Translations under genes and position numbers: made by a program | The notes under the pieces: generated by a model | The model's input: the letters and a program-made list of their open reading frames with translations, nothing else | The model's database searches: none | Told to the model about the DNA's origin: nothing | Origin: Cyanobacteria bacterium HKST-UBA02 | Lineage (GTDB): Bacteria > Cyanobacteriota > Vampirovibrionia > Obscuribacterales > Obscuribacteraceae | Reading direction: 5' to 3' | Length of the DNA stretch: 27,462 bases | NCBI GenBank assembly: GCA_020431945.1 | Contig: JAGQHH010000108.1 | Location: forward strand, 1-27,462 | Shown here: one piece after another, positions 7,348 to 13,992 of the stretch | Position numbering within the stretch: the first letter of the stretch is position 1 | How the letters are laid out: every line of letters starts with the position of its first letter

Positions 7348-8550
7348 ATGTCAAGCGAAACACCAACGGCAACTCTTATCAAACCGAGGATTCGGGGTTT
7401 TGTTTGTGTCACTTCCCACCCGGAAGGTTGCCAAGCCCACGTAGCTCAACAAATCGACTATGTCAAAGGGCAGAAGCCAATCGCAGTGCCTAAGAATGTC
7501 CTCGTGATCGGCTCGTCGACCGGCTATGGTCTGGCATCCAGAATCGTCGCCGCCGTCGCCGGCGGAGCTTCGACCCTCGGTGTTTTCTTCGAAAGAGAGC
7601 CGAGTGATGAAAAACCCGCGACAGCGGGCTGGTACAACAACCGGGCTTTTGAAAAATGGGCGAAGAAAGAAGGACTCTACGCAAGCAGTATCAATGGTGA
7701 TGCCTTCTCCTACGAGATCATGGACAAGGCAATCGAGACCATCAAGAAAGATATGGGCAGAGTCGACCTGGTTGTCTTCAGCCTGGCTTCGCCCCGAAGA
7801 ACCCATCCCGAAACCGGCGTTGTCCATAACTCCGTCCTGAAACCAATCGGAACTTCATTCACCAACAAGACCCTCGATACAGACAGAGGCATCGTCAAAG
7901 ACATCACAATCGAGCCTTGCAACGACGAGGACATCGCCGAGACCATTGCCGTCATGGGTGGCGAGCCATGGGAAATGTGGATGGACAGATTGCAAGCTGC
8001 CGGTGCTCTCGCCGATGGCGCCACCACTGTCGCTTATTCCTACATCGGGCCGGAAGTTACCTGGCCGGTCTACAAGGAAGGCACGATCGGTGCCGCCAAG
8101 GCTGACCTCGAGCGCGCTGCTGAGTGCATCACCGCCAAGCTTTCCCCGACAGGCGGACGAGCCTACGTCTCGATCAACCAGGCCATCGTCACCCAGGCAA
8201 GCTCGGCTATCCCTGTGGTGCCGCTCTACATCTCGCTGCTCTTCAAAGAACTGAAGAAGCGCGGCATCTACGAAGGAGCCATCGAGCAAATCTACAGACT
8301 CTTTGCCGAGCAAATGTTCAGCGGTAAAGAGCCCGAGCTCGATGACCGTGGTCGGCTGCGCGTCGACGATCTGGAGATGCAGGATGAAGTTCAGGCTGCC
8401 GTTGCCGAACTCTGGAAGAAAGTAACCAGTGAAAACTTGAACGAGCTCTCCGACTTCGCCAGCTACAGGACCGAATTCCTGAGACTGTTCGGTTTCGGAC
8501 TGCCCGGTGTCGACTATGAAAAGCCGGTGAACCTGTCCGAGTGGGCTTAG
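7348..8550 (+). CDS. fabV: FabV-type enoyl-ACP / trans-2-enoyl-CoA reductase
   Basis: 400 residues, the usual FabV length. It reduces trans-2-enoyl thioesters with NAD(P)H, the last step of fatty-acid elongation; the related TER enzymes act on enoyl-CoA. Counting from MSSETP, the nucleotide-binding loop [11 protein letters not shown] lies at about 55-65 and the active-site pair is Y242-x8-K251 in [11 protein letters not shown], the spacing special to FabV/TER. The N-terminus [18 protein letters not shown] and the C-terminal GVDYEKPVN are also typical. ATG 7348 is preferred over ATG 7336, because the GGAG at 7338-7341 is then a well-placed ribosome site. FabV is known to be less triclosan-sensitive than FabI. 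It stands alone among small membrane genes, with no other fab gene in the window. Confidence 0.95.
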   Translation: MSSETPTATLIKPRIRGFVCVTSHPEGCQAHVAQQIDYVKGQKPIAVPKNVLVIGSSTGYGLASRIVAAVAGGASTLGVFFEREPSDEKPATAGWYNNRAFEKWAKKEGLYASSINGDAFSYEIMDKAIETIKKDMGRVDLVVFSLASPRRTHPETGVVHNSVLKPIGTSFTNKTLDTDRGIVKDITIEPCNDEDIAETIAVMGGEPWEMWMDRLQAAGALADGATTVAYSYIGPEVTWPVYKEGTIGAAKADLERAAECITAKLSPTGGRAYVSINQAIVTQASSAIPVVPLYISLLFKELKKRGIYEGAIEQIYRLFAEQMFSGKEPELDDRGRLRVDDLEMQDEVQAAVAELWKKVTSENLNELSDFASYRTEFLRLFGFGLPGVDYEKPVNLSEWA

Positions 8551-8683
8551 GAGTCGCCTCTACTGGCTCGATAACGCAATCGATTGAGTGCCTCTGGCAG
8601 TTGTGAGTTTACTTGCATCTTCCTCATATTTGCGGAGCATAATAGAAGCATCGGGAAGACAGACGACCCAGGAGGGAACGTCA

Positions 8684-8854
8684 ATGAAACGCAATCGGAA
8701 AAGAAGCAAAACCGAACTCAATGAGCTCAAGGCAGTAAAAGAGGTGAAATCCGAAAGCCAAGATCAAGTGGTTGGAGGAAGCGCCGTTAGACAGAATAAG
8801 TTAGTCATTGGCGACGGGAAACAGGATCAGTTCGCATCTGGGCGTGGGAAGTAG
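8684..8854 (+). CDS. 56-residue hydrophilic peptide with GG motif
   Basis: The ATG at 8684 is chosen over an open upstream stretch because GGAGGG at 8671-8676 is an excellent ribosome site. The peptide starts MKRNRKRSKTELNELK, is rich in Lys, Glu and Gln, and has no membrane helix. QVVGGSA near the middle (G-G at 31-32) loosely resembles a double-glycine leader cleavage site, with V at -4, but Leu/Met at -7 is missing. No peptidase-transporter or modifying enzyme is nearby. Family not recognised. It starts 133 bases after fabV. Confidence 0.5.
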   Translation: MKRNRKRSKTELNELKAVKEVKSESQDQVVGGSAVRQNKLVIGDGKQDQFASGRGK

Positions 8855-8951
8855 AAACAACTGCATCCTCATCATATTCTTCTTTGAGCATTCCAAGGCA
8901 CTCTCATGAGCCTGGGCTCTTTCGCCGGTGTGAAGAGACTCGAGAATGACG

Positions 8952-9001
8952 GACCATGATAGGCGCCGAGCTGTAATATGGGAAGAGGAGGGCGAGAGCA
9001 G
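8952..9001 (+). repeat. upstream element copy E2 with ribosome site
   Basis: GACCATGATAGGCGCCG at 8952-8968 is followed at 8985-8997 by GAGGAGGGCGAGA. The second block recurs before the genes at 9470 and 13427 and is the Shine-Dalgarno of this gene, ten bases from the ATG at 9002. Confidence 0.55.
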
Positions 9002-9337
9002 ATGGTCCGAGTCGCCTATGTCGTTGCTTTCATACTGGGTGGAATCCTAATGGTTGCCGGCGTTGGATTGCTACTTTTTGTCGGGCCTGGTCAGGGATTC
9101 ATCGGCGACCTATCCATTCTTGGCTCTATCCCCCTTATCCTTGTCGGCACAGCCCATCTCTTAATAGGAAGCGCCTATCTATCTTTCGTTGCCTGCCGGA
9201 AACTCATCCGAGTATGTAATCAAAGTCTCGCCGTGAGCGGTATCGCCCTGTTCGCCCTATCCTTTTTCGCTGGCATTGGGACGGCGGTACTTGATTCTGC
9301 GGTGGGGAACCTCTTTGCGCAAACGAAGATACATTGA
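9002..9337 (+). CDS. small RSL-type membrane protein, cassette A gene 1
   Basis: 111 residues from the ATG at 9002. An ATG at 8978 would add GRGGREQ, but that stretch is the conserved AGGAGGG ribosome leader, which is out of frame in the paralog at 9470, so it is not coding. Hydrophobic segments lie at about 4-28, 40-63 and 79-97. The loop CRKLIRVCNQSLAVSG and helix IALFALSFFAGIGTAVL form the family signature. Its first 80 residues match the gene at 13427 (LMVAGVGLLLFVG against LLVAGVGLFFVG; GSAYLSFVACRK against GGAYLSFAICRK). The C-terminal 20 residues after the helix are unique. Function unknown. Confidence 0.65.
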   Translation: MVRVAYVVAFILGGILMVAGVGLLLFVGPGQGFIGDLSILGSIPLILVGTAHLLIGSAYLSFVACRKLIRVCNQSLAVSGIALFALSFFAGIGTAVLDSAVGNLFAQTKIH

Positions 9338-9369
9338 GCGATACGCGCTTTACGGGAGCCCGCCGTGTT

Positions 9370-9469
9370 AGGAGGAGTCTCAGTTCTCTAGTCCGCTTCG
9401 TCAGTCCATTATAAGGACGCTTCCGGCTTGACGCGGGCGTTATGATGAGAGGAGGAGGGCGAGAGAAAC
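9370..9469 (+). repeat. upstream element copy E3 with conserved leader
   Basis: The order is AGGAGGAGTC (9370-9379), GTCCATTATAAGGACG (9404-9419), CCGGCTTGACGCGGG (9423-9437) and AGGAGGAGGGCGAGA (9450-9464). The same four blocks in the same order precede the gene at 13427. The last is the ribosome site, ten bases before the ATG at 9470. Confidence 0.65.
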
Positions 9470-9739
9470 ATGATCAAATTGGGTTTCTTTTTGCTGGTTA
9501 TCGGTGCGAGCCTTCTGGTGCTCAGTTTATGTGAGCTCAACCCGGGCTCGGAATTTTCTTTTGTCGCTCTTTTGTCCGTCATATTTGCCAGCGAACTCCT
9601 CTTTCTCGGAGGAGTCCTCCTTTTGCTCGTATCCGTTCAGCAGATCCTCCGGGCGTGCGAGCGAAGCCTTTCCCTCAGCGGTCTCGCCCTCTGTGGCGTG
9701 TCCGTTATAGCCGGCGTATTCTGGTCGCTCGGACATTGA
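9470..9739 (+). CDS. small RSL-type membrane protein, cassette A gene 2
   Basis: 89 residues with a strong AGGAGGAGGG ribosome site. Two hydrophobic segments (about 3-21 and 29-52) precede the loop QQILRACERSLSLSG and last helix LALCGVSVIAGVFWSLGH. The final 23 residues are nearly identical to the end of the gene at 13427 (LALCSISAIAGLLWSLGH). The following junction to gene 3 is also conserved with cassette B: CATTGACGCCG, then GCAC, CAAGG and GAGATGAAGAA. It starts 132 bases after gene 1, the longest gap inside the cassette, so it may have its own promoter. Confidence 0.65.
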   Translation: MIKLGFFLLVIGASLLVLSLCELNPGSEFSFVALLSVIFASELLFLGGVLLLLVSVQQILRACERSLSLSGLALCGVSVIAGVFWSLGH

Positions 9740-9784
9740 CGCCGATAAAAATATAGAAGCACAGCTCTTTCAAGGTGGGGCGAG

Positions 9785-10072
9785 ATGAAGAAAAGTCAGA
9801 CATTTCGCGACTGCCTTAAATCGCTCGCTGGGGGTATCGTTTGCTTCGCGCTCGGCTACTGCGTAGCAATGGAAAGCAACGGGGAGTTCAACGCACTGAT
9901 GTTCCTTGGCATTGCTTTGTGTATGGCAGCAACGACCTTCTTTGTCTCCATTCCGGTTTTGATCATCATTGGATTCGGCAGAAAGGGTCTGGCAATTGGC
10001 GGCCTTGCGCTCTGCTTCTTTTCCATAGTTGCTGGCATAATATGGCCGCTCGGGCCGCCGGGAGTAGAATAG
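9785..10072 (+). CDS. small RSL-type membrane protein, cassette A gene 3
   Basis: 95 residues, start ATG 9785 behind GGTGGGG (9774-9780). The basic N-terminus MKKSQTFRD is shared with the gene at 13773 (MKKSKLARN). Hydrophobic segments lie at about 14-28, 36-63 and 70-88. The signature loop is diverged (GFGRKGLAIGG in place of R-S-L-x3-G) and is followed by LALCFFSIVAGIIWPLG. The stop lies four bases before the next start, consistent with a polycistronic unit with genes 4-6. Function unknown. Confidence 0.62.
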   Translation: MKKSQTFRDCLKSLAGGIVCFALGYCVAMESNGEFNALMFLGIALCMAATTFFVSIPVLIIIGFGRKGLAIGGLALCFFSIVAGIIWPLGPPGVE

Positions 10073-10076
10073 GGAC

Positions 10077-10346
10077 ATGGACAAGATGAAGAGCTTTCTA
10101 TGCTACGTAGGGATTTCATGGCTGATCGGGCTTTGCTACTTCTTTGTCACAGGGTTCTACTACTTTCGGCACAATCCGCCTGATGGGTTGTGCATCCTTC
10201 TCTTTGCGGCAAGCGTTTTTGCCGGGCTCATGCTCTGGCTCTATCCCGTCTTTGCGGCAAGCCGTCGCAGCCTCCGTCACGCTGGACTGGCGGTAGCCAT
10301 GGCCTCTTTTGGCTTCGGGGTTCTTTGGTCCATGTGGCGGTGTTGA
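10077..10346 (+). CDS. small RSL-type membrane protein, cassette A gene 4
   Basis: 89 residues; an in-frame ATG at 10086 (MKSFL) is an alternative start. Hydrophobic segments lie at about 8-26 and 36-57. The loop LYPVFAASRRSLRHAGLA is the clearest form of the signature and is followed by VAMASFGFGVLWSMWRC. The DNA encoding ASRRSLRHAGLA is almost identical to that of the gene at 13773. The gap to gene 3 is four bases and to gene 5 four bases, so translation is probably coupled. Confidence 0.62.
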   Translation: MDKMKSFLCYVGISWLIGLCYFFVTGFYYFRHNPPDGLCILLFAASVFAGLMLWLYPVFAASRRSLRHAGLAVAMASFGFGVLWSMWRC

Positions 10347-10350
10347 TGGC

Positions 10351-10596
10351 ATGAGTAAAAAGAACAGTGCGAGCTGCAGCCTAATCAACCGGCATGACAT
10401 TTTTTTTCAAGGCGACCATCCAAACATTTTTCAGTTTGTCTGGATAGTCTTCCTGCATTTCATCGGGTTCGCTACGCTCGCGCTCTATTCCGTCTTCCTG
10501 GCTGGATACCGAAGCCTGGCCCACGGCGGCTCTGCCGTCGCCGCTCTGGCCTTTCTTGCAGGCATCATAACGGCTATGCTGGTGACTTGGGAGTGA
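10351..10596 (+). CDS. small RSL-type membrane protein, cassette A gene 5
   Basis: 81 residues from the ATG at 10351. The start MSKKNSAS parallels MSRKDSAS of the gene at 13993, and both follow a CGGTGTTGATGG junction. One hydrophobic segment lies at about 27-50, then the loop YSVFLAGYRSLAHGG and last helix SAVAALAFLAGIITAML. It is 40 residues shorter than its B counterpart because the first hydrophobic region is reduced to one helix; an internal deletion is likely. Function unknown. Confidence 0.6.
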   Translation: MSKKNSASCSLINRHDIFFQGDHPNIFQFVWIVFLHFIGFATLALYSVFLAGYRSLAHGGSAVAALAFLAGIITAMLVTWE

Positions 10597-10601
10597 CGGA
10601 C

Positions 10602-10838
10602 ATGGAGAAGGATGCTCTCAACGGCTGGACACCCGAGCAAACCAGATGGTCAAACCTGGTAGCAGCCACTCTAGTTCTTTGTATGGCAGCCTACCTTGCA
10701 TGGTCAGGACTTCCCAACGTCGCACTATTTTTTATCGGTGTCGCAGCATCGCTCTTTTGTAGAACATTTTTCCACTTGAGCCTTGTCTTTATCCTCATGT
10801 CCGCTGGAATCGGTTTCATAGTTGGACTGCCCTCTTGA
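10602..10838 (+). CDS. small membrane protein, cassette A gene 6
   Basis: 78 residues from ATG 10602; a TTG at 10587 overlaps gene 5 and is less likely, since the paralog at 14361 starts at the equivalent ATG. It begins MEKDALNGWTPEQTRW, then hydrophobic segments VAATLVLCMAAYLAW, NVALFFIGVAASLF and LVFILMSAGIGFIVGL. It has no R-S-L, only a faint R-T-F-F-H-L-S-L before an A-G-I helix. Its counterpart at 14361 has exactly the same length (78) and shares ATLVLC, so this is a separate subtype that closes each cassette. Confidence 0.6.
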   Translation: MEKDALNGWTPEQTRWSNLVAATLVLCMAAYLAWSGLPNVALFFIGVAASLFCRTFFHLSLVFILMSAGIGFIVGLPS

Positions 10839-10855
10839 GTCGTCCTTCTCGACTC
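10837..10855 (+). terminator. hairpin at end of cassette A
   Basis: GAGTCG-TCCTTCT-CGACTC forms a 6-bp stem overlapping the gene 6 stop codon. No T-run follows, so it may be a Rho-dependent end, an RNA stabiliser or incidental. Confidence 0.3.
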
Positions 10856-11148
10856 CAGGCACAATCACCTCACCCAATTCAAAAACAACGCTACGCAAAA
10901 ACTACCCGCACGAGACCGCAGCCGACTGCGACACCGGCAAGGCACCACCAGTAGCGCCATTCGCGTCAACGTGGAGCGGTGGCGAGGGCTATTAAAACGC
11001 CTCGTCCCTTTGGTAGTGCCTCCGAGTCCCGTGTTTGTCCGGGCTCGATCCGCTGCCACTGCCCGTTTGACGTCCTGCATATTGTATTGCCGCTGTAATC
11101 GGTGGGAGTCGTTTGCTCCTTGAAACGCCACAGGCTGGGGGGCTTGCT
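10839..11148. other. non-coding stretch between cassette A and abiEi
   Basis: No supported gene. The segment 10942-10959 (GCACCACCAGTAGCGCCA) matches 14631-14648 downstream of cassette B at 17 of 18 positions, so part of this region is the duplicated cassette end. A minus-strand frame (10966-11151, 61 codons) starts right at the operator arm but has no ribosome site or recognisable content. Confidence 0.5.
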
Positions 11149-11185
11149 CATTTGTTAGATATTATGATAGTATTTCTAACAAATG
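11149..11185. promoter_or_regulatory. inverted-repeat operator/promoter of abiEi-abiEii
   Basis: Perfect 11-bp arms, CATTTGTTAGA (11149-11159) and TCTAACAAATG (11175-11185), flank a 15-base spacer that contains a TATGAT -10 box (11163-11168). The right arm runs into the GGAGGA ribosome site of abiEi. AbiEi antitoxins are known to repress their own promoters through inverted repeats, so this fits autoregulation. The -35 is not obvious. Confidence 0.7.
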
Positions 11186-11198
11186 GAGGACGAGTTCC

Positions 11199-11810
11199 AT
11201 GAAAACAGCCGCAGCCATTAGAAAGAAGATCGAATCACTGCCCCTTGGGCAGCCCTTTGCCGTAACAGAACTCCTTCACCTCGGGACACGAGCAGCAGTA
11301 GACCAAGAGCTCTACCGGCTAACCAAGTCCGGAGAGATCTCCCGGGTATGCCGTGGCGTATATGTAAAGCCAGAAGAAAATAGGTATGTAGGGAAGATGA
11401 TGCCGAGCGTCCAGGAAGTCGCTAAGACCAAAGCTAACGCGCTTGGGGTGAAGATTGGCATAAGCGGAGCGGAGGCTGCGAACCAGATGGGCTTTACGAC
11501 ACAGGTGCCGATGGTGCCCGTGTTCTACACAAATGGGAACCCCGCCAGCTTTAAAATTGGCAATCTGCCGGTCAGATTCAAGAAGGTTCATCCTAAGCAG
11601 CTGCAGCACGCGGGGACACGCCTGGGAACAGCGATAGCGGCCTTGTGGTACCTCGGGGAAGAGAACGCGAATGAAGAAGCTATATCTCGAATAGAGCAGC
11701 AGCTCTCCGAAGAAGAGTTCCATCAACTCCTTAAGTCAGCCGGCACACTGCCAGGATGGCTGGCCAGCAGGCTTTATCTGTACGGGAAAGGAGATCAGCA
11801 CGTTGCCTGA
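11199..11810 (+). CDS. abiEi: AbiEi-type antitoxin / DUF6088 transcriptional regulator
   Basis: 203 residues. The N-terminal winged-helix part (about 1-60) has the family pattern FAVTELLHLGTRAAVDQELY, then LTKSGEISRVCRGVYVKPE. The middle part (IGISGAEAANQMGFTTQVP, then VFYTNGNP) is typical of DUF6088/AbiEi proteins. AbiEi is the antitoxin and repressor of type IV AbiE systems, in which it counters the toxin without direct binding. A GGAGGA site lies ten bases before the ATG. It overlaps the toxin gene by eight bases. This region looks more A/T-rich than its neighbours, suggesting transfer. It is placed between the two duplicated cassettes. Confidence 0.85.
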   Translation: MKTAAAIRKKIESLPLGQPFAVTELLHLGTRAAVDQELYRLTKSGEISRVCRGVYVKPEENRYVGKMMPSVQEVAKTKANALGVKIGISGAEAANQMGFTTQVPMVPVFYTNGNPASFKIGNLPVRFKKVHPKQLQHAGTRLGTAIAALWYLGEENANEEAISRIEQQLSEEEFHQLLKSAGTLPGWLASRLYLYGKGDQHVA

Positions 11811-12816
11811 CGACTTTTTCCACCTGGATGCAAGCGACCGCCGCGCAATCTTGAACGATGCGGCGCAAAGACTTGGAAGGATTCCGCGGGTTCTAGAAAA
11901 GGATGTATGGGTCTGTTGGGCGCTCAACCACCTGTTCTCGATACAAGATAGAAGGCAAATGGCGTTCAAAGGAGGAACATCGCTTTCGAAGGTATATGGC
12001 GTTATTGATAGGTTCTCGGAAGACGTTGATGTCACAGTGGACTTTCAAGAGTCGGCACCCGGAGGGGAGCCCAACCGCTCGCAGGGAAAGAACTTCCGAA
12101 ATATGGCAGAGAAGGGAGTTCAAGAATTCATCGAGACAAGAGTAATTCCCGTGCTTCAGAAAGAAGTCGACAAGCTCATCAATCATTCGCCGGTGATCTT
12201 GTACGAGAGAGCCGATGCATCTCTGACCGTGAAATACAAGACGGCACTTGACGAGCCAGGTACGGGCTATCTGGAAGACAAAGTCATGATCGAGTTTGGC
12301 GGGCGAAATCCAACAAATCCAAAGTCGCGACATCGAGTTGAAGCATATATCTCAAATTTCTACCCCGAAGTTTTGTTCCCTTCTGCGGACGTAGATGTGC
12401 TAGCAGCAGAGCGAACCTTTTGGGAGAAGGTGACCCTGATTCATGCAGCGATATCAAAAGGCAGGCTTGAGTCAAAAAAGAACCTACAATTTCGACACTG
12501 GCTCGATGTCTACGCTATGTCCAATACTGGCGTCTACACTCGAGCTCGCGCAGACATAGATCTGCTCCGCCGCGTCGCTGAGTACAAGAGGGTATTCTTC
12601 CCGTCCAAGGGAGTTGACTACACAGATTGCCTGACTGGCAAACTTCGACTGGCAGCAAGCTTGGAGAGTATGGTCAGAGAGATGGAGTCGGACTACAACA
12701 GCATAGGGGAAATGTACCCAGCCAATCCGCCGCTATTCTCGGACGTCCTATCCGCTATGGCAGAGCTCGAAAGCGAGATCAATAAGGCGGTCATGGATCA
12801 TCAGTCGGATGACTAA
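11803..12816 (+). CDS. abiEii: AbiEii-type nucleotidyltransferase toxin
   Basis: 337 residues starting at TTG 11803, inside the antitoxin gene, with AAGGAG about nine bases upstream; no in-frame ATG lies near enough to replace it. The nucleotidyltransferase signature is clear: KGGTSLSK at 56-63, then R70-FSEDVDV with D75 and D77 as likely metal ligands. The downstream VMIEFGGRNPTNP and RTFWEKVTLIHA are typical of the AbiEii/AbiGii family. Family members act as reversible growth-arrest toxins or phage-abortive factors by modifying RNA or nucleotides. The target here is not deducible. Length is normal and all key motifs are present, so it should be active. Confidence 0.88.
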   Translation: MPDDFFHLDASDRRAILNDAAQRLGRIPRVLEKDVWVCWALNHLFSIQDRRQMAFKGGTSLSKVYGVIDRFSEDVDVTVDFQESAPGGEPNRSQGKNFRNMAEKGVQEFIETRVIPVLQKEVDKLINHSPVILYERADASLTVKYKTALDEPGTGYLEDKVMIEFGGRNPTNPKSRHRVEAYISNFYPEVLFPSADVDVLAAERTFWEKVTLIHAAISKGRLESKKNLQFRHWLDVYAMSNTGVYTRARADIDLLRRVAEYKRVFFPSKGVDYTDCLTGKLRLAASLESMVREMESDYNSIGEMYPANPPLFSDVLSAMAELESEINKAVMDHQSDD

Positions 12817-12825
12817 GCAAGTCAT

Positions 12826-13071
12826 CTAGCTGAGAGTCTCGATTTCGCAGTCCTCCATCTCGAAGACCCGGGCACCACCGTTCGAGCGCATTTGAAGAAC
12901 TCGAAAGTTCCTCGCGGTTGGAGTCCCGACCAACCTAACCGCCACGGCTTCATTTGGATCAAAGCACGAGAGACAGAGAATCTGCTGGTTGTAATCACCC
13001 GCGGGCAGGCTGATCTCATACGATCCATTCTCTAGGCGAGCCATTTGTTCGGGCAGGATATCGACGTACAT
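12826..13071 (-). CDS. 81-residue protein of unknown function
   Basis: Start ATG 13071 behind an AGGAGG site at normal spacing. The product (MYVDILPEQMARLENGSYEI...) is soluble and predicted mainly beta, with acidic ends and three Cys (33, 36 and about 75) that include C-L-S-C. No family is recognised. It is convergent with abiEii (nine-base gap) and lies downstream of the minus-strand membrane gene at 13134. An overlapping minus-strand frame gives an Arg/Ser-rich product without a ribosome site, so it was not chosen. Confidence 0.55.
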   Translation of the reverse strand: MYVDILPEQMARLENGSYEISLPAGDYNQQILCLSCFDPNEAVAVRLVGTPTARNFRVLQMRSNGGARVFEMEDCEIETLS

Positions 13072-13133
13072 GGGAACAGGTCCTCCTTCGGGCGCTCAGT
13101 CATCTTACTACCCCTCGTAGGAGGTGTCAACGA

Positions 13134-13325
13134 TCACTCGTCGGCTTCATGTAATCTGATTATGCGGGGGTCTTCGTTCCCGATCAGCCGCAACACCGCA
13201 TCGTAGCACTTGTTTCCGCCCGAGCCGAACGAACGCATCTTCTCTTCGAGATATGACAGGGCGAGCCCCGAGACAAATCCGAAGGTAAACGAGACTACAA
13301 GCAGAACGGAAGCAGTACGGATCAT
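13134..13325 (-). CDS. small minus-strand membrane protein, paralog of 6944-7171
   Basis: 63 residues: MIRTAS, one helix VLLVVSFTFGFVSGLALSYL (about 7-26), then a charged C-terminal tail with K-C-Y-D-A-V. It resembles the minus-strand gene at 6944-7171 in size, orientation and the S-F-x-x-G-x-x-S-G-L helix followed by acidic/basic residues. The ribosome site is weak (AGGGAC). It is divergent from cassette B gene 1 (101 bases from the GTG), with element E4 between them, much as the other copy has element E1 at its 5' side. Confidence 0.5.
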   Translation of the reverse strand: MIRTASVLLVVSFTFGFVSGLALSYLEEKMRSFGSGGNKCYDAVLRLIGNEDPRIIRLHEADE

Positions 13326-13342
13326 GGCGCGGTCCCTGTGGC

Positions 13343-13426
13343 AGGAGGAGTCGTCATCCGTCCATTTTAAGGCCGGTCGTCCGGCTTGACGCGGGAGGTA
13401 AAATGAGAAGAGGAGGAGGGCGAGAA
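13343..13426 (+). repeat. upstream element copy E4 with conserved leader
   Basis: Four blocks in the same order as at 9370-9469: AGGAGGAGTC (13343-13352), GTCCATTTTAAGGCCG (13360-13375), CCGGCTTGACGCGGG (13381-13395) and AGGAGGAGGGCGAGA (13411-13425). The second and third blocks also form a GCCGG-TCGT-CCGGC hairpin. The last block is the ribosome site of the GTG start at 13427. Confidence 0.65.
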
Positions 13427-13729
13427 GTGGTCCGAATCGGTTTCATCGTCGTTTCTACGCTGGGCTTCATCTTGCTCGTTGCCGGCGTGGGGCTTTTCTT
13501 TGTGGGGGTCCTTCAGCCTGAGTTCAACATAATCTCTCTATTTGGAATACTAGGCTCTTTCCCCCTGATCGTTCTCGGCGTAGCTCTGCTCTTCCTTGGA
13601 GGCGCCTACTTGTCCTTCGCTATCTGCCGAAAATTTTACCGAACATGCAAACGCAGCCTAGCTATGAGCGGTCTCGCCCTCTGCAGCATATCCGCTATTG
13701 CCGGTCTGCTCTGGTCGCTCGGGCATTGA
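13427..13729 (+). CDS. small RSL-type membrane protein, cassette B gene 1 (A1/A2 chimera)
   Basis: 100 residues from GTG 13427. An ATG at 13403 is in frame, but the stretch between is the conserved AGGAGGAGGG leader, out of frame in the paralog at 9470, and GTG aligns with the ATG at 9002. The first about 75 residues follow A gene 1 (VRIGFIVV, LLVAGVGLFFVG, GGAYLSFAICRK). From RSLAMSG onward the protein and its DNA follow A gene 2 (LALCSISAIAGLLWSLGH and the same downstream junction). It therefore looks like a fusion of the two neighbours made near the RSL signature. Two or three helices precede the loop. Function unknown. Confidence 0.65.
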   Translation: MVRIGFIVVSTLGFILLVAGVGLFFVGVLQPEFNIISLFGILGSFPLIVLGVALLFLGGAYLSFAICRKFYRTCKRSLAMSGLALCSISAIAGLLWSLGH

Positions 13730-13772
13730 CGCCGGGATTAGAATAGATGCACGCCTCGAGCAAGGAGACGAG

Positions 13773-13988
13773 ATGAAGAAGAGCAAGTTGGCTCGCAACG
13801 GCGTGATTCTTTTGGTTAGCGGCGCTACTCTCCTGTTCGCCTGCTGGCTAAACTCGCACCTGATGTTTAGATCCCTGTTCGATCCGCTTACGGCAAGCCG
13901 CCGCAGCCTCCGTCATGCTGGACTAGCAATCGTCATTTGGTCCTTCCTTGCTGGCATGGCGACCGCTCTTATGAGCGTCCGGTGTTGA
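13773..13988 (+). CDS. small RSL-type membrane protein, cassette B gene 2 (A3/A4 chimera)
   Basis: 71 residues from ATG 13773 with AAGGAG (13762-13767) upstream. An open stretch further left belongs to gene 1 in another frame. The N-terminus MKKSKLARN and its 5' leader follow A gene 3. The C-terminus TASRRSLRHAGLA follows A gene 4, and its DNA is almost identical over about 36 bases. One long hydrophobic stretch and the last helix remain, so it has lost one helix compared with either parent. It ends four bases before gene 3, like the A4-A5 junction. Confidence 0.62.
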   Translation: MKKSKLARNGVILLVSGATLLFACWLNSHLMFRSLFDPLTASRRSLRHAGLAIVIWSFLAGMATALMSVRC

Positions 13989-13992
13989 TGGA

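Noticed and set aside
9428..9446. TTGACG and TATGAT as a promoter pair (also 13386-13404)
   Set aside because: The boxes are only seven bases apart, too close for sigma-70. They are better seen as part of the duplicated leader.
10966..11151. 61-codon minus-strand frame beginning at the abiE operator
   Set aside because: It has no ribosome site and no recognisable content, and it overlaps the duplicated cassette-end sequence. It may still be a divergent short gene but is not supported.
12822..13028. alternative minus-strand frame overlapping the 81-residue gene
   Set aside because: The Arg/Ser-rich product has no ribosome site, while the chosen frame has AGGAGG at proper distance.
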